Source of the DNA: Thiosocius teredinicola
GTDB lineage: Bacteria; Pseudomonadota; Gammaproteobacteria; Chromatiales; Chromatiaceae
NCBI RefSeq assembly: GCF_002009425.1
Contig: NZ_CP019936.1
Location: 1,039,001-1,103,000, forward strand
Direction: 5' to 3'
Length of the DNA stretch: 64,000 nucleotides
In this document: one piece after another, positions 52,272 through 60,921 of the stretch
Numbering within the stretch: the stretch's first letter is position 1
Layout: every line of letters starts with the position of its first letter
Position numbers and translations under genes: made by a program
Notes under the pieces: generated by a model
Seen by the model: the letters and a program-made list of their open reading frames with translations, nothing else
Told to the model about the DNA's origin: nothing
Databases searched by the model: none

Positions 52272-52988
52272 TCAGTTCGACGGAATCTGCGCCTGCAGTG
52301 CGTCACGATCGAACCACCATTGATCCTGCACCAGCACGTCGACCACGTTGCGCAGGCGTACCAGGAACTTGTCGGGATCGTTGAGCTCGAGCTTCTCGAC
52401 CCACAGGTCGAACTGGTCCTGGGTTTCGACCTCGCTGTGGCGACGCGCCACTTTGCCGAGCAGTTGCTGGGCAAAGAAGCCGAGCCGTTCCTTCTCCGGG
52501 CCTTCATCGGCGCGCACGTCGGCCAGGAAACAGGCGGTGGCCGCAGCGACGGCGGCGCCATCGGAATCGTCCGGCGTGTCGTCGACCACGCGGCTCAGCA
52601 GGTTGACCGAAACTTCCGGGTCGATCGGAAAGGTCACACCCAGCCAGATGCCGTGGCCGAGGGCGATCAGGGAATCATCCTGGTCGCACTCATAAAGTAT
52701 GTTGCAGGCATCGGCTGCCGCCTCCCATTCCTGCTCTTGCAGTAGGATGCCCAGCGCGGTGTAAGCGATAGGCCAGGCCTCGTCGCCGCGTTCGAGAATC
52801 TGCAACGCGCGGCCGATTTCCAGCTGCAGGCCGGCACGCTGCATGGCCGAGGCGTTTTCCGGCAGTCGCGCGAGCTGCTCGCGCAATTCAACCAGTTCGC
52901 CTTCGAGCTGGGCCTGCTGGCCGAGTTGTTTGCGCAGCGAGTCGGCCGCGGTGTCTTCGAGTTCGTCGGGCTTGAAGAATTCGACCAT
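52272..52988 (-). CDS. Conserved hypothetical helical protein
   Basis: The product has 238 residues from the ATG at 52988; the open frame to 53117 overlaps the upstream small gene out of frame. It begins MVEFFKPDELEDTAADSLRK, followed by a coiled-coil-like stretch (QLEGELVELREQLARLPENA). TPR-like helices follow, with repeated Ala/Leu positions (LQLEIGRALQILERGDEAW, AADACNILYECDQDD). It is strongly acidic. There are no catalytic motifs. It lies 4 bp after the 65-residue gene and 37 bp before the Cmx6-like gene, so they are very likely co-transcribed. The function is unknown. Confidence 0.78.
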   Translation of the reverse strand: MVEFFKPDELEDTAADSLRKQLGQQAQLEGELVELREQLARLPENASAMQRAGLQLEIGRALQILERGDEAWPIAYTALGILLQEQEWEAAADACNILYECDQDDSLIALGHGIWLGVTFPIDPEVSVNLLSRVVDDTPDDSDGAAVAAATACFLADVRADEGPEKERLGFFAQQLLGKVARRHSEVETQDQFDLWVEKLELNDPDKFLVRLRNVVDVLVQDQWWFDRDALQAQIPSN

Positions 52989-52992
52989 CGTC

Positions 52993-53190
52993 TCAGTACC
53001 TGCTGTTGAACGTGGCTTCCAGCTGGTCTTCCCAGTCGGACGGCGTGTCGGGGAAGGGCGGTTTGACATCGAAGCGCAAAAACATCTCGCCCTGACGGGC
53101 AAATTCTTTGACCGCATCCTTGAGTTCGTCGAAGTTCTGGAGTTCCTGATTGGCGATCAGGATCTTGCTCAGGTACAGCATGTCGTTCAT
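52993..53190 (-). CDS. Small conserved hypothetical protein
   Basis: The product has 65 residues: MNDMLYLSKILIANQELQNF, then DELKDAVKEFARQGEMFLRF and DWEDQLEATFNSRY. The ATG overlaps the dioxygenase stop by 4 bp, and the next gene begins 4 bp after its stop. This indicates tight translational coupling in the operon. No motif is recognised. Confidence 0.75.
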   Translation of the reverse strand: MNDMLYLSKILIANQELQNFDELKDAVKEFARQGEMFLRFDVKPPFPDTPSDWEDQLEATFNSRY

Positions 53191-54101
53191 TTCTCCCGCG
53201 GTACCGGCAGGCGCTGGTAATAGCGCGCCCGGTACATCAGTCTTTTCGAGCCGGCGCCGGGTTCGTCGCGGAAACCGTCGCGGCGGTGCAGCACATTGTT
53301 GCTGATGATGCCTTCGCCGGCGTTCAGGCGATAACGGAAGATGTGGTCATCCCCTCGCTTAAACAAGTCCAGCAGAAAAGCGGCGGCTTCACGGGTGGGT
53401 GCATCGTCTTTCCAGATGACGTTGCGCTGGCGCGCTGAATAGCGCATGTGCAGGCTGCCGTCGATCGGCGACACCGAGAACACCGGTCCGCTGTGGTCGG
53501 GGCGGATCTCTTCGCCCTGTTCCGTGTTGCTGGGGATGGTAAAGGCATCGGGCGCCATCAATGCCTCGATCCATTCCGGGTTTTCGTCGCGCAGGCGGAT
53601 ATACGCGATCTCGTGATCCATGATCTCGTTGGCGCCGCCCTCCGCTGCGGGCTGGGCGCAAAACAGCAGCCAGGCGCGCACCTGGTGTTGGCCGGCGTTG
53701 TAGTAGCCGTCGGTGTGCCATCCGAGCGGGCGGTTGGTGTAGGGGATATAGATATGATCGGTGTCGGTGGGTTTGACCGTGATGGCGGTCAGGCCGCTGT
53801 CTTCGGCACACAGGTTTTGATCGAGATCGAGCAGGCCGAAGCGTCGGCCGAGCGCACGCAGCGCAGATTCGGTCTGGCCGAGCGCCTCTTTGATACGAAA
53901 GAACGCAAAATTGCGCCGCTCGCAGGTCGACAGCAGTGTCTGCTGTTCTACGCCTTGCAGATCACCCGGGTCATTGATCTCGACCACGGCCGGCAGACCG
54001 GTTTCGGCCAGTTTCTGCTCACGCCAACGCTGATACGCATCGTCGTCGTTCAGCGCAAATGGCGATGAGTCTGCGGGGATGGCGTACATGCTGGTATTCA
54101 T
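53187..54101 (-). CDS. TauD/TfdA-family Fe(II)/2-oxoglutarate dioxygenase
   Basis: The product has 304 residues from the ATG at 54101; the open frame to 54293 runs back through the dsr control region and is rejected. It has the HxD pair in PLGWHTDGYYNAGQ near residue 165, the distal His in ISNNVLHRRDGFRDEP and the 2-oxoglutarate-binding Arg in KRLMYRARYYQ. It belongs to the TauD/gamma-butyrobetaine hydroxylase group. TauD proper releases sulfite from taurine, but no taurine transporter accompanies it, so the substrate is open. It heads the operon divergent from dsrA. Confidence 0.87.
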   Translation of the reverse strand: MNTSMYAIPADSSPFALNDDDAYQRWREQKLAETGLPAVVEINDPGDLQGVEQQTLLSTCERRNFAFFRIKEALGQTESALRALGRRFGLLDLDQNLCAEDSGLTAITVKPTDTDHIYIPYTNRPLGWHTDGYYNAGQHQVRAWLLFCAQPAAEGGANEIMDHEIAYIRLRDENPEWIEALMAPDAFTIPSNTEQGEEIRPDHSGPVFSVSPIDGSLHMRYSARQRNVIWKDDAPTREAAAFLLDLFKRGDDHIFRYRLNAGEGIISNNVLHRRDGFRDEPGAGSKRLMYRARYYQRLPVPREK

Positions 54102-54499
54102 AGTCAAACTCGCGTGTCGGCTCACGCGCCCGGTCCGAGGAGTAATTAGTAGTTTAGAATACTCTAAATCAGCGCTGGCAGTACCGCAGGTCAAAAGAAT
54201 CCGCGAATCAGATGCCTGCATTGGATTCGTTGATGCGGGGTTAAAACCCGCATATCCCCAAAGGGATAGATGCTTATCCCCTCTATCCCCCAATGGTGGA
54301 GTATGGGAAAGGGCAATGGTCCCCTAATATTAGCCACCGTTGATAGGGGGCATGTCTATCGGGCATCTGCACGGGTCCTGCACACGGTTTGCCCTCTTCG
54401 GAACAGTGACCCCAGGATCACGTCGTTCGGTCGATGCAATCGGCTCGGCGACAGCGGGATTCCGCCAAATACGAACGATTAGTCAGGAGAAACAGCGAC
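54102..54499. promoter_or_regulatory. Divergent dsr / TauD-operon control region
   Basis: The 398-bp spacer should hold both promoters. It contains the perfect inverted repeat at 54153-54168, three TATCCCC copies (54253-54259, 54275-54281, 54284-54290) and a short TATCCCC-AAA-GGGATA hairpin at 54253-54268. Two CAATGGT copies lie at 54291 and 54314. The AGGAGA ribosome site for dsrA is at 54485-54490. No coding frame is convincing. Confidence 0.6.
54153..54168. repeat. Perfect inverted repeat TTTAGA-ATAC-TCTAAA
   Basis: Six-base arms with a 4-bp centre, about 55 bp upstream of the TauD-like start. On the minus strand it contains AGAGTATTCTAA, whose TATTCT could be a -10 element. The same 12-mer lies in the candidate promoter at 29055-29066. 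Confidence 0.6.
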
Positions 54500-55750
54500 A
54501 TGGCAATCGACCAGTATCCAACACCTATGCTCGACCAGCTCGAGGAAGGTCCGTGGCCGAGCTTCATCAGCGGCATCAAACGCCTGCGTGACCAGCACCC
54601 GGAACAGCGTATCAATGAGGTGACCAATTCTCTGCTCGGTCAGCTCGAACACTCTTATGAAACCCGCAAAGGGTACTGGAAGGGTGGCACCGTTTCCGTC
54701 TATGGATACGGTGGCGGCATCATCCCGCGTTTCTCCGAGGTCGGTAAGGCCTTCCCCGAATCGAAAGAATTCCACACGCTGCGCGTTCAGCCGCCGGCGG
54801 GTAACCACTACAGTACCGGCATGCTGCGCCAGCTCGCAGACAGCTGGGAGAAGTGGGGCTCTGGTCTGGTGACCTTCCACGGTCAGACCGGCAACATCAT
54901 GTTCATCGGTACCAACACCGCGAACACCCAGCACTTCTTCGACGAAATCAACGACTACGGATGGGACCTCGGCGGCGCCGGCCCGTGCGTACGTACCGCG
55001 ATGTCCTGCGTCGGTGCGGCACGTTGTGAAATGTCTTGCACCAACGAGCAGAAGGCACACCGTCTGCTGGTCAACAACTTCACCGACGACGTGCACCGTC
55101 CGGCTCTGCCGTACAAGTTCAAGTTCAAGGTCTCGGGTTGCCCGAACGACTGCCAGAACGCCATCGAGCGTGCTGACTTCGCAGTCATCGGTACCTGGCG
55201 CGACGACATGAAAGTCAACCAGGACGAGTGGAAGGCGTATGTTGGTCGCAAGGGTCGTCAGCACACCATCGACAACATCATCAGCCGCTGCCCGACCAAC
55301 GCGCTGTCGCTGAAAGACGACGACTCGCTGGAAGTCAACAACAAGGACTGCGTGCGCTGCATGCACTGTCTGAACGTTGTGCCGAAGGCGCTGCACCCTG
55401 GCGACGACCGTGGCGTGACCATCCTGATCGGTGGTAAGCGTACGCTGAAGATCGGCGACCTGATGGGTACCGTAGTCGTTCCGTTCAAAAAGCTCGACAC
55501 CGAGGAAGACTGGGAATCGCTGGTCGAACTCGCCGAAGAGATCATCGATTTCTGGGCAGAGAACGCCCTGGAACACGAGCGTTGCGGTGAGATGATCGAG
55601 CGTATCGGTCTGGTCAACTTCCTGGAAGGTGTCGGCGTCGAAGTCGATCCGAACATGGTCAACCACCCGCGCGAATGTTCTTACATCCGTATGGATGGTT
55701 GGGACGACGAGGCAGTCAAGTGGTTCGATCGTCAGGCCGAAGCGTCCTGA
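54500..55750 (+). CDS. dsrA: Reverse-type dissimilatory sulfite reductase alpha subunit
   Basis: The product has 416 residues from the ATG at 54500 (AGGAGA upstream); an in-frame extension to 54434 lacks a ribosome site. The siroheme-[4Fe-4S] ligands are CVGAARCEMSC near residue 170 and CPNDCQNAIERA near 214. An inserted ferredoxin domain near 282 has DCVRCMHCLNVVPKAL. DsrAB in this lineage oxidises protein-bound persulfide sulfur from DsrC to sulfite in the cytoplasm. The oxidative direction is inferred from dsrEFH and dsrL in the same cluster. Confidence 0.97.
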   Translation: MAIDQYPTPMLDQLEEGPWPSFISGIKRLRDQHPEQRINEVTNSLLGQLEHSYETRKGYWKGGTVSVYGYGGGIIPRFSEVGKAFPESKEFHTLRVQPPAGNHYSTGMLRQLADSWEKWGSGLVTFHGQTGNIMFIGTNTANTQHFFDEINDYGWDLGGAGPCVRTAMSCVGAARCEMSCTNEQKAHRLLVNNFTDDVHRPALPYKFKFKVSGCPNDCQNAIERADFAVIGTWRDDMKVNQDEWKAYVGRKGRQHTIDNIISRCPTNALSLKDDDSLEVNNKDCVRCMHCLNVVPKALHPGDDRGVTILIGGKRTLKIGDLMGTVVVPFKKLDTEEDWESLVELAEEIIDFWAENALEHERCGEMIERIGLVNFLEGVGVEVDPNMVNHPRECSYIRMDGWDDEAVKWFDRQAEAS

Positions 55751-55861
55751 TCCAGATCTAGACCGTTTGGTTAAGAGAAATCTACCCCGCGGGCGGCCGT
55801 AACAAACGGTCGCTTCGCAGGGAAAGCTTTACGCGAATAGCCCCGCTTTTTGGAGGGAAAA

Positions 55862-56935
55862 ATGGCGAAAGAAATGCGCGAGCCGATCGAGACAGGTTGT
55901 CCTGATCCGTTCCAGTACATGCACCCCGTGATGCGTCGCAACTTCGGTTTGTGGGCGTACCACGAGCATCCCCGTCCCGGCGTTCTGCTGCACGTTGCCA
56001 AAAACGGCGACAAAGTCTGGACCATCCGTGTAGGTACCCAGCGTATCCTCGACGTGTTCACCCTGCGCACCCTGTGCGACATCGGCGACACCTACGGCGA
56101 AGGCTACGTTCACTTCACCATCCGTTCGAACATCGAATACATGGTTACCGACGAAGCCAAAGTCGATCCGCTGATCAAAGCGATCGAAGACGCCGGCTTC
56201 ATCGTTGGTGGTACGCAGAACTCCGTCACCATGATCTCGCACACCCAGGGCTGGTTGCACTGCGACATCCCGGGCACCGACGCATCGGGCGTGGTCAAGT
56301 CGATGATGGATGAGCTGATCGACGAGTTTAAACAGGCGAACATGCCGAACCGTGTGCATATCACCACCTCTTGCTGCCAGATCAACTGTGGTGGCCAGGG
56401 CGATATCGCCATCAACGTTCAGCACACCAAGCCGCCGAAGATCAACCACGATCTGGTCGCCAACGTGTGTGAGCGTCCGTCGGTTGTTGCACGTTGCCCG
56501 GTAGCGGCTATTCGTCCTGCCATGGTTAACGGCAAGCCGTCGCTTGAAGTCGACGAGAAGAAGTGCATCTGCTGTGGTGCCTGCTTCCCGCCGTGCCCGC
56601 CGATGCAGATCAACGACGCCGAGCACACCAAGCTGGCCATCTGGGTTGGTGGTAACCACTCGAACGCACGTGGCAAGCCGACCTTCCAGAAGCTGGTTGC
56701 AGCGGGCATCCCGAACAACCCGCCGCGTTGGCCGGAAGCAACCGCCATCGTCAAGCGCATCCTGAAGGCCTACAAAGAAGGCGCACGTGATTGGGAGCGT
56801 ATTAACGAGTGGATCGAGCGTATCGGTTGGCCGCGCTTCTTCGAGGAAGTCGAGCTGCCGTTCACCAAGTACCACATCGACAACTGGCGTGGTGCTCGTA
56901 AGAGCTTGAACTCTTCCGCTTACATCCGCTTCTGA
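55862..56935 (+). CDS. dsrB: Reverse-type dissimilatory sulfite reductase beta subunit
   Basis: The product has 357 residues from the ATG at 55862, with GGAGG 5 nt upstream (a TTG at 55850 is in frame but unlikely). The siroheme-cluster ligands include TSCCQINCGGQGDI, and CPVAAIRP follows. The ferredoxin domain is KKCICCGACFPPCPPMQI. It forms the alpha2-beta2 enzyme with DsrA. The 111-bp dsrA-dsrB gap contains a GC-rich stretch around 55783-55800 that may fold. Confidence 0.97.
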   Translation: MAKEMREPIETGCPDPFQYMHPVMRRNFGLWAYHEHPRPGVLLHVAKNGDKVWTIRVGTQRILDVFTLRTLCDIGDTYGEGYVHFTIRSNIEYMVTDEAKVDPLIKAIEDAGFIVGGTQNSVTMISHTQGWLHCDIPGTDASGVVKSMMDELIDEFKQANMPNRVHITTSCCQINCGGQGDIAINVQHTKPPKINHDLVANVCERPSVVARCPVAAIRPAMVNGKPSLEVDEKKCICCGACFPPCPPMQINDAEHTKLAIWVGGNHSNARGKPTFQKLVAAGIPNNPPRWPEATAIVKRILKAYKEGARDWERINEWIERIGWPRFFEEVELPFTKYHIDNWRGARKSLNSSAYIRF

Positions 56936-56967
56936 TAGCGGATCGACAGACGAGGTCATACGAAGCT

Positions 56968-57360
56968 ATGAAATTGGCAGTACAGGTAAACGAGGGTCCC
57001 TACCAACATCAGGCGACCGACTCGGCATACCACTTCACCAAGGCAGCTCTGGAAAAGGGCCACGAAGTATTTCGCGTGTTCTTCTATCACGATGGCGTGC
57101 TCAACGGCACCCGTCTGACCACGCCCCCGCAGGACGATCGCAACATCGTCAATCGTTGGGTGGAGTTGGCAGAGAAGTATGACCTCGATCTGGTCCTCTG
57201 CGTCGCCGCGGCCCAGCGCCGCGGCCTCGTGGACGACGGCGAAGCCGAGCGTAACGGTAAGGACGCGACCAACATCGCGCCGAAGTTCCGAATCTCGGGT
57301 CTGGGTCAGCTGATCGAAGCCGCCATCCAAAGTGACCGTTTGGTCGTGTTTGGTGATTAA
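56968..57360 (+). CDS. dsrE: DsrE sulfur-transfer subunit
   Basis: The product has 130 residues. The persulfide-carrying Cys78 lies in LDLVLCVAAAQRRG, the position known in Allochromatium vinosum DsrE and TusD. DsrE forms the DsrE2F2H2 hexamer that passes sulfur from TusA-type donors to DsrC. It starts 32 bp after dsrB. Confidence 0.96.
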   Translation: MKLAVQVNEGPYQHQATDSAYHFTKAALEKGHEVFRVFFYHDGVLNGTRLTTPPQDDRNIVNRWVELAEKYDLDLVLCVAAAQRRGLVDDGEAERNGKDATNIAPKFRISGLGQLIEAAIQSDRLVVFGD

Positions 57361-57374
57361 GGGAGTCCGCCACG

Positions 57375-57782
57375 ATGTCTGATATCAAGAAGTTCATGTA
57401 TCTGAACCGTCGCGCTCCTTACGGCACCATCTACGCCTGGGAGTCGCTCGAAGTTGTCCTGATCGCTGCTGCATTCGACCAGCAAGTCAGCCTGATGTTT
57501 ATGGACGACGGTGTGTTTCAGCTGGTCAAGGGCAGCAACACGTCGGAGTCGGACATGAAAAACTTCATGCCGACCTACCGCACGCTGGGTGATTACGGTG
57601 TTCGCCACATGTTCGTCGACAAGGCCTCGCTCGAAGCTCGCGGTCTGACCCAGGACGACCTGATCGAGGTTGCGTGGGAAGACTTCGAGACCGAAGAAGA
57701 GGTCGACAACATTGTCGAAGTTGTAGATACGGAGCAGGCCACCAAGCTGATGGCCGAGTCCGAAGTCGTATTCAGTTTCTGA
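57375..57782 (+). CDS. dsrF: DsrF subunit
   Basis: The product has 135 residues and is a DsrE/TusC-family protein (KKFMYLNRRAPYGTIYAWES, DQQVSLMFMDDGVFQL). It has no conserved sulfur-carrying Cys, as expected for DsrF. It is a structural partner in the DsrEFH hexamer. It starts 14 bp after dsrE. Confidence 0.95.
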   Translation: MSDIKKFMYLNRRAPYGTIYAWESLEVVLIAAAFDQQVSLMFMDDGVFQLVKGSNTSESDMKNFMPTYRTLGDYGVRHMFVDKASLEARGLTQDDLIEVAWEDFETEEEVDNIVEVVDTEQATKLMAESEVVFSF

Positions 57783-57791
57783 GGTAATCCG

Positions 57792-58100
57792 ATGGCTGAT
57801 TTGCTCACTGTTAACAAATCCCCGTTCGAGAAGAATTCGCTGGAAACGGCGATCAAATATTCGACAGCGGGTTCAGCGATTCTGCTCATCGAAGACGGCG
57901 TCTACGGCGCAATGAAGGGCAGCAGAGCCGAGAGCATGGTCAAAGATGCGATGGCGGACAAAAAAGTCTACGCCCTCAAATCCGACCTGATGGCACGCGC
58001 AATTAAAGATGACCGCATTATCGATGGTATCGAGGTGGTCGACTACGCAGGATTCGTCGATCTGGTGGAAGCCAACGACAAGGTACAGGCTTGGCTGTAA
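57792..58100 (+). CDS. dsrH: DsrH subunit, lacking Cys20
   Basis: The product has 102 residues in the DsrH/TusB family: LLTVNKSPFEKNSLETAIKY and ending VDLVEANDKVQAWL. In A. vinosum DsrH, Cys20 lies in the NSLES-C segment. Here residue 20 is Ala (NSLETAIKY), and the whole protein contains no Cys. It should still complete the hexamer structurally, but it cannot bind sulfur. Confidence 0.94.
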   Translation: MADLLTVNKSPFEKNSLETAIKYSTAGSAILLIEDGVYGAMKGSRAESMVKDAMADKKVYALKSDLMARAIKDDRIIDGIEVVDYAGFVDLVEANDKVQAWL

Positions 58101-58143
58101 ACGCCGGGCTGTAATTGCAAACTCTTTCGGAGAGGAGATAGAT

Positions 58144-58476
58144 ATGCCTATCGAAGTAAATGGTAAGTCGTTTGAAACCGACGAAGAAGGTTACTTGGCG
58201 AACATCAACGAGTGGGAGCCCGGCGTTGCCGAGGTGATGGCGAAGGAAGATGAACTGGAGCTCACCGATGAGCACTGGGACATCATCAACTTCCTGCGTG
58301 AGTACTACGAAGAGTACCAGATCGCTCCGGCTGTTCGCGTTCTGACCAAAGCCGTTGGTAAGAAAATGGGTAAGGACAAAGGTAACAGCAAGTACCTGTA
58401 CGGCCTTTTCCCGTACGGCCCGGGCAAGCAGGCTTGCCGTTACGCTGGCCTTCCGAAGCCGACCGGCTGCGTCTGA
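58144..58476 (+). CDS. dsrC: DsrC sulfur carrier
   Basis: The product has 110 residues from the ATG at 58144 with GGAGAGGAGATA before it. The C-terminal arm KQACRYAGLPKPTGCV holds both redox cysteines, Cys98 and Cys109, ten residues apart as in canonical DsrC. It receives persulfide from DsrE and presents it to DsrAB; the trisulfide or disulfide form is handled by DsrK. Compare the Cys-less paralogue at 50898-51242. Confidence 0.97.
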   Translation: MPIEVNGKSFETDEEGYLANINEWEPGVAEVMAKEDELELTDEHWDIINFLREYYEEYQIAPAVRVLTKAVGKKMGKDKGNSKYLYGLFPYGPGKQACRYAGLPKPTGCV

Positions 58477-58547
58477 TCGCAGACTGATCTTCCGGGCGGG
58501 CCTCGGGGCCCGTCCGGCCTATCTAACGAAGAGAGGTTTTCGGAAAC

Positions 58548-59291
58548 ATGTCGTTTCTGACGATCGCATTTGCCGCACTGTTTTATGCCGCTACCTTGTT
58601 GCTGGTGGTGGGTTTGGTTCGTCGCATCATGCTGTACTGGAAGACTCCAGCACCGCTGAAGATCCCGACGACCCCGGCGCCCGTCACCCAGAGTGGCGTG
58701 GTCATGCGGATGTTCCGAGAAGTGGTTTTTTTCGAAAGCCTTTTCAAATCGACCAAGTGGACCTGGCTGTTCGGCTGGGTGTTTCACATGGCGCTGTTCG
58801 CCGTGCTGTTTCGCCACTTGCGTTACTTCACCGACATCCAATGGCTGATGGCGATCGTTGCGTTCGTCAGCCCGCTGTTCAAGTATCTCGCATTCGCAAT
58901 GATCATCGGCCTGCTGGGCTTGTTGGGTCGCCGCCTGTTTGTTGATCGCGTGCGCTACATTTCTGCGCCGTCCGACTATCTGATGCTGCTGTTGCTGCTG
59001 TTGATCGGTATCAGCGGCGCGATGACAACGTTCGTCGCCCATACCGACGTGGTTGTGGTCAAACAGTTCTTCCGCAGCCTGATGTACTTCAATTTCGGTG
59101 ATATGCCGAACCTGCCGACCGACCCGTTCATCCTGGTGCACCTGTTCCTGGTTGCCCTGCTGATGATCATCTTTCCGGTCAGCAAACTCCTGCACGCCCC
59201 GGGTGTGTTCTTCAGCCCGACCCGCAACCAGGTCGATAACCCCCGCGAGCAGCGCCACGTCGCCGATTGGGCGCGCAAGCTGGAACAGTAA
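58548..59291 (+). CDS. dsrM: DsrM membrane cytochrome b subunit
   Basis: The product has 247 residues with about five membrane helices and a NarI-like layout. Candidate heme-ligand His residues lie in WVFHMALFAVLFRHLRYF and in DPFILVHLFLVALLMIIFPVSKLLHAPG. It is the quinone-interacting anchor of DsrMKJOP. AGAGAGG lies upstream. Confidence 0.94.
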   Translation: MSFLTIAFAALFYAATLLLVVGLVRRIMLYWKTPAPLKIPTTPAPVTQSGVVMRMFREVVFFESLFKSTKWTWLFGWVFHMALFAVLFRHLRYFTDIQWLMAIVAFVSPLFKYLAFAMIIGLLGLLGRRLFVDRVRYISAPSDYLMLLLLLLIGISGAMTTFVAHTDVVVVKQFFRSLMYFNFGDMPNLPTDPFILVHLFLVALLMIIFPVSKLLHAPGVFFSPTRNQVDNPREQRHVADWARKLEQ

Positions 59292-59312
59292 GACGGAGCA
59301 AGGTCAGCGAGC

Positions 59313-60848
59313 ATGGCAAAAGCAGATTTTGAAATCCCTGAGCTGAAAGAATATCCGGAAGTGCCCAAGGTCGTGCCTGGCACGATGGCGCACAGCCAGC
59401 CTTTCATCGCAAAACCGGAGTTTCAGGAGCCGCTGGGCTTCCCGGGCGAATTGCCCGAGGATTGGCACGATAAGGCCATCAGCGCGATGGGCGACCTGCT
59501 CGGAAAGTACCGCTCACTGCAGGTGTATCTCGATTCCTGCGTGAAATGCGGCGCTTGTACCGATAAGTGTCATTACTATCTCGGTACCAAAGATCCCAAG
59601 AACATGCCGGTCGGTCGTCAGGACCTGCTACGCAAGGTCTACCGTCGCTACTTTACGTTTGCCGGCAAGTATTTCCCGAAGCTGGTGGGCGCTGAGGATC
59701 TGACCAAAGAAGTCCTCGACGATTGGTACAGCTACTTCCACCAGTGTTCGCAGTGTCGTCGCTGCTCGGTATTCTGCCCTTACGGCATCGATACCGCCGA
59801 GATCTCGATGGCTGCACGCGAAATCATGGACCGCATCGGTGTCGGTCAGAAGTACTGCAACGAAATCATCGGCAAGGTCTACAAGATCGGTAACAATCTC
59901 GGCCTGCCCGAGGCAGCTCTGGCGGATACGCTCGAGGGTCTCGAAGAAGACGTCGAGGAAGATACCGGTGTCGCGGTCAAGTACCCACTCGACGTCAAGG
60001 GTGCCGACATTCTGCTGGTTACGCCGTCGGCCGATTTCTTCGCCGAACCGCACGTCGATGGCCTGATCGGTTACGGCAAGGTCTTTCACGAAGCGGGCGT
60101 ATCCTGGACTCTGAGTTCGAAGGCATCGGAAGCGGCCAACTTCGGCATGTTCATCGGTTCATACGAGAACATGCGCCGCGTGTCGATGCGTATTCGCGAG
60201 GCTGCACTCGAGTTGGGCGTCAAGCGCATTATCTTCGGTGAGTGTGGCCACGCCTGGCGTGTTGCCTACAGCTTCCTCAACACCCTGGCCGGCCCGTTCG
60301 ATTTCCTCGATCCGAAGTATCCGGTGCCGCAGCATATCCTCGAGTTCACCTGGAACGAGATCCAGAAAGGCACGCTGAACATCGATAAATCCGCCAACGA
60401 CGACATGGTCCTGACGTTCCATGATTCGTGCAACGTTGCGCGTGCGTCGCGCATGGGTCCCGAGCCGGGCGGTCAGTTCAAGATTCCGCGTAACGTCATC
60501 AAGGCTGTTTGCAACAACTTTTACGACATGGCGCCGGAAACGATCCACGAGAAGACGTTCTGCTGCGGCGGGGGCGGTGGTCTGCTGACCGACGACCTCA
60601 TGGAGCTGCGCGTGAAAGGCGCCAAGCCTCGCATGGAGGCGCTTAAGAACGTCATTGAAGAACACGGTGTGACCAATATGGCGGCGATCTGTGCGATCTG
60701 TAAGTCGCAGTTCACCAAGGTTCTGCCGTATTACGGACTCGACATGGACATGATTGTCAGCGTCCACCAACTGGTTTCGAACGCCATTATCTTGACTGGG
60801 CAGACCAGCGAAGATGATGACGATGAATCGGCAGACGACGCAGCATAA
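59313..60848 (+). CDS. dsrK: DsrK, HdrD-like iron-sulfur catalytic subunit
   Basis: The product has 511 residues. Two [4Fe-4S] motifs are CVKCGACTDKCH near residue 75 and CSQCRRCSVFCPYGI near 145. The C-terminal CCG-type segments around CCGGGGGLL (about 416) and MAAICAICKSQF are the heterodisulfide-reductase-like site. It probably interacts with DsrC disulfide or trisulfide at the cytoplasmic face with DsrM. The last 15 residues are very acidic. Confidence 0.96.
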   Translation: MAKADFEIPELKEYPEVPKVVPGTMAHSQPFIAKPEFQEPLGFPGELPEDWHDKAISAMGDLLGKYRSLQVYLDSCVKCGACTDKCHYYLGTKDPKNMPVGRQDLLRKVYRRYFTFAGKYFPKLVGAEDLTKEVLDDWYSYFHQCSQCRRCSVFCPYGIDTAEISMAAREIMDRIGVGQKYCNEIIGKVYKIGNNLGLPEAALADTLEGLEEDVEEDTGVAVKYPLDVKGADILLVTPSADFFAEPHVDGLIGYGKVFHEAGVSWTLSSKASEAANFGMFIGSYENMRRVSMRIREAALELGVKRIIFGECGHAWRVAYSFLNTLAGPFDFLDPKYPVPQHILEFTWNEIQKGTLNIDKSANDDMVLTFHDSCNVARASRMGPEPGGQFKIPRNVIKAVCNNFYDMAPETIHEKTFCCGGGGGLLTDDLMELRVKGAKPRMEALKNVIEEHGVTNMAAICAICKSQFTKVLPYYGLDMDMIVSVHQLVSNAIILTGQTSEDDDDESADDAA

Positions 60849-60921
60849 GCACTGCGCCTCTGTTCAAAAATACAACCGATCCCACGGGATCATCTGGGCA
60901 TGAAAGTAAGGAGAGTTTTAG

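Noticed and set aside
54102-54293. 64-residue N-terminal extension of the TauD-like protein
   Set aside because: It would run through the inverted repeat and probable promoter, and TauD-family proteins start near the MNTSMYAIP segment.
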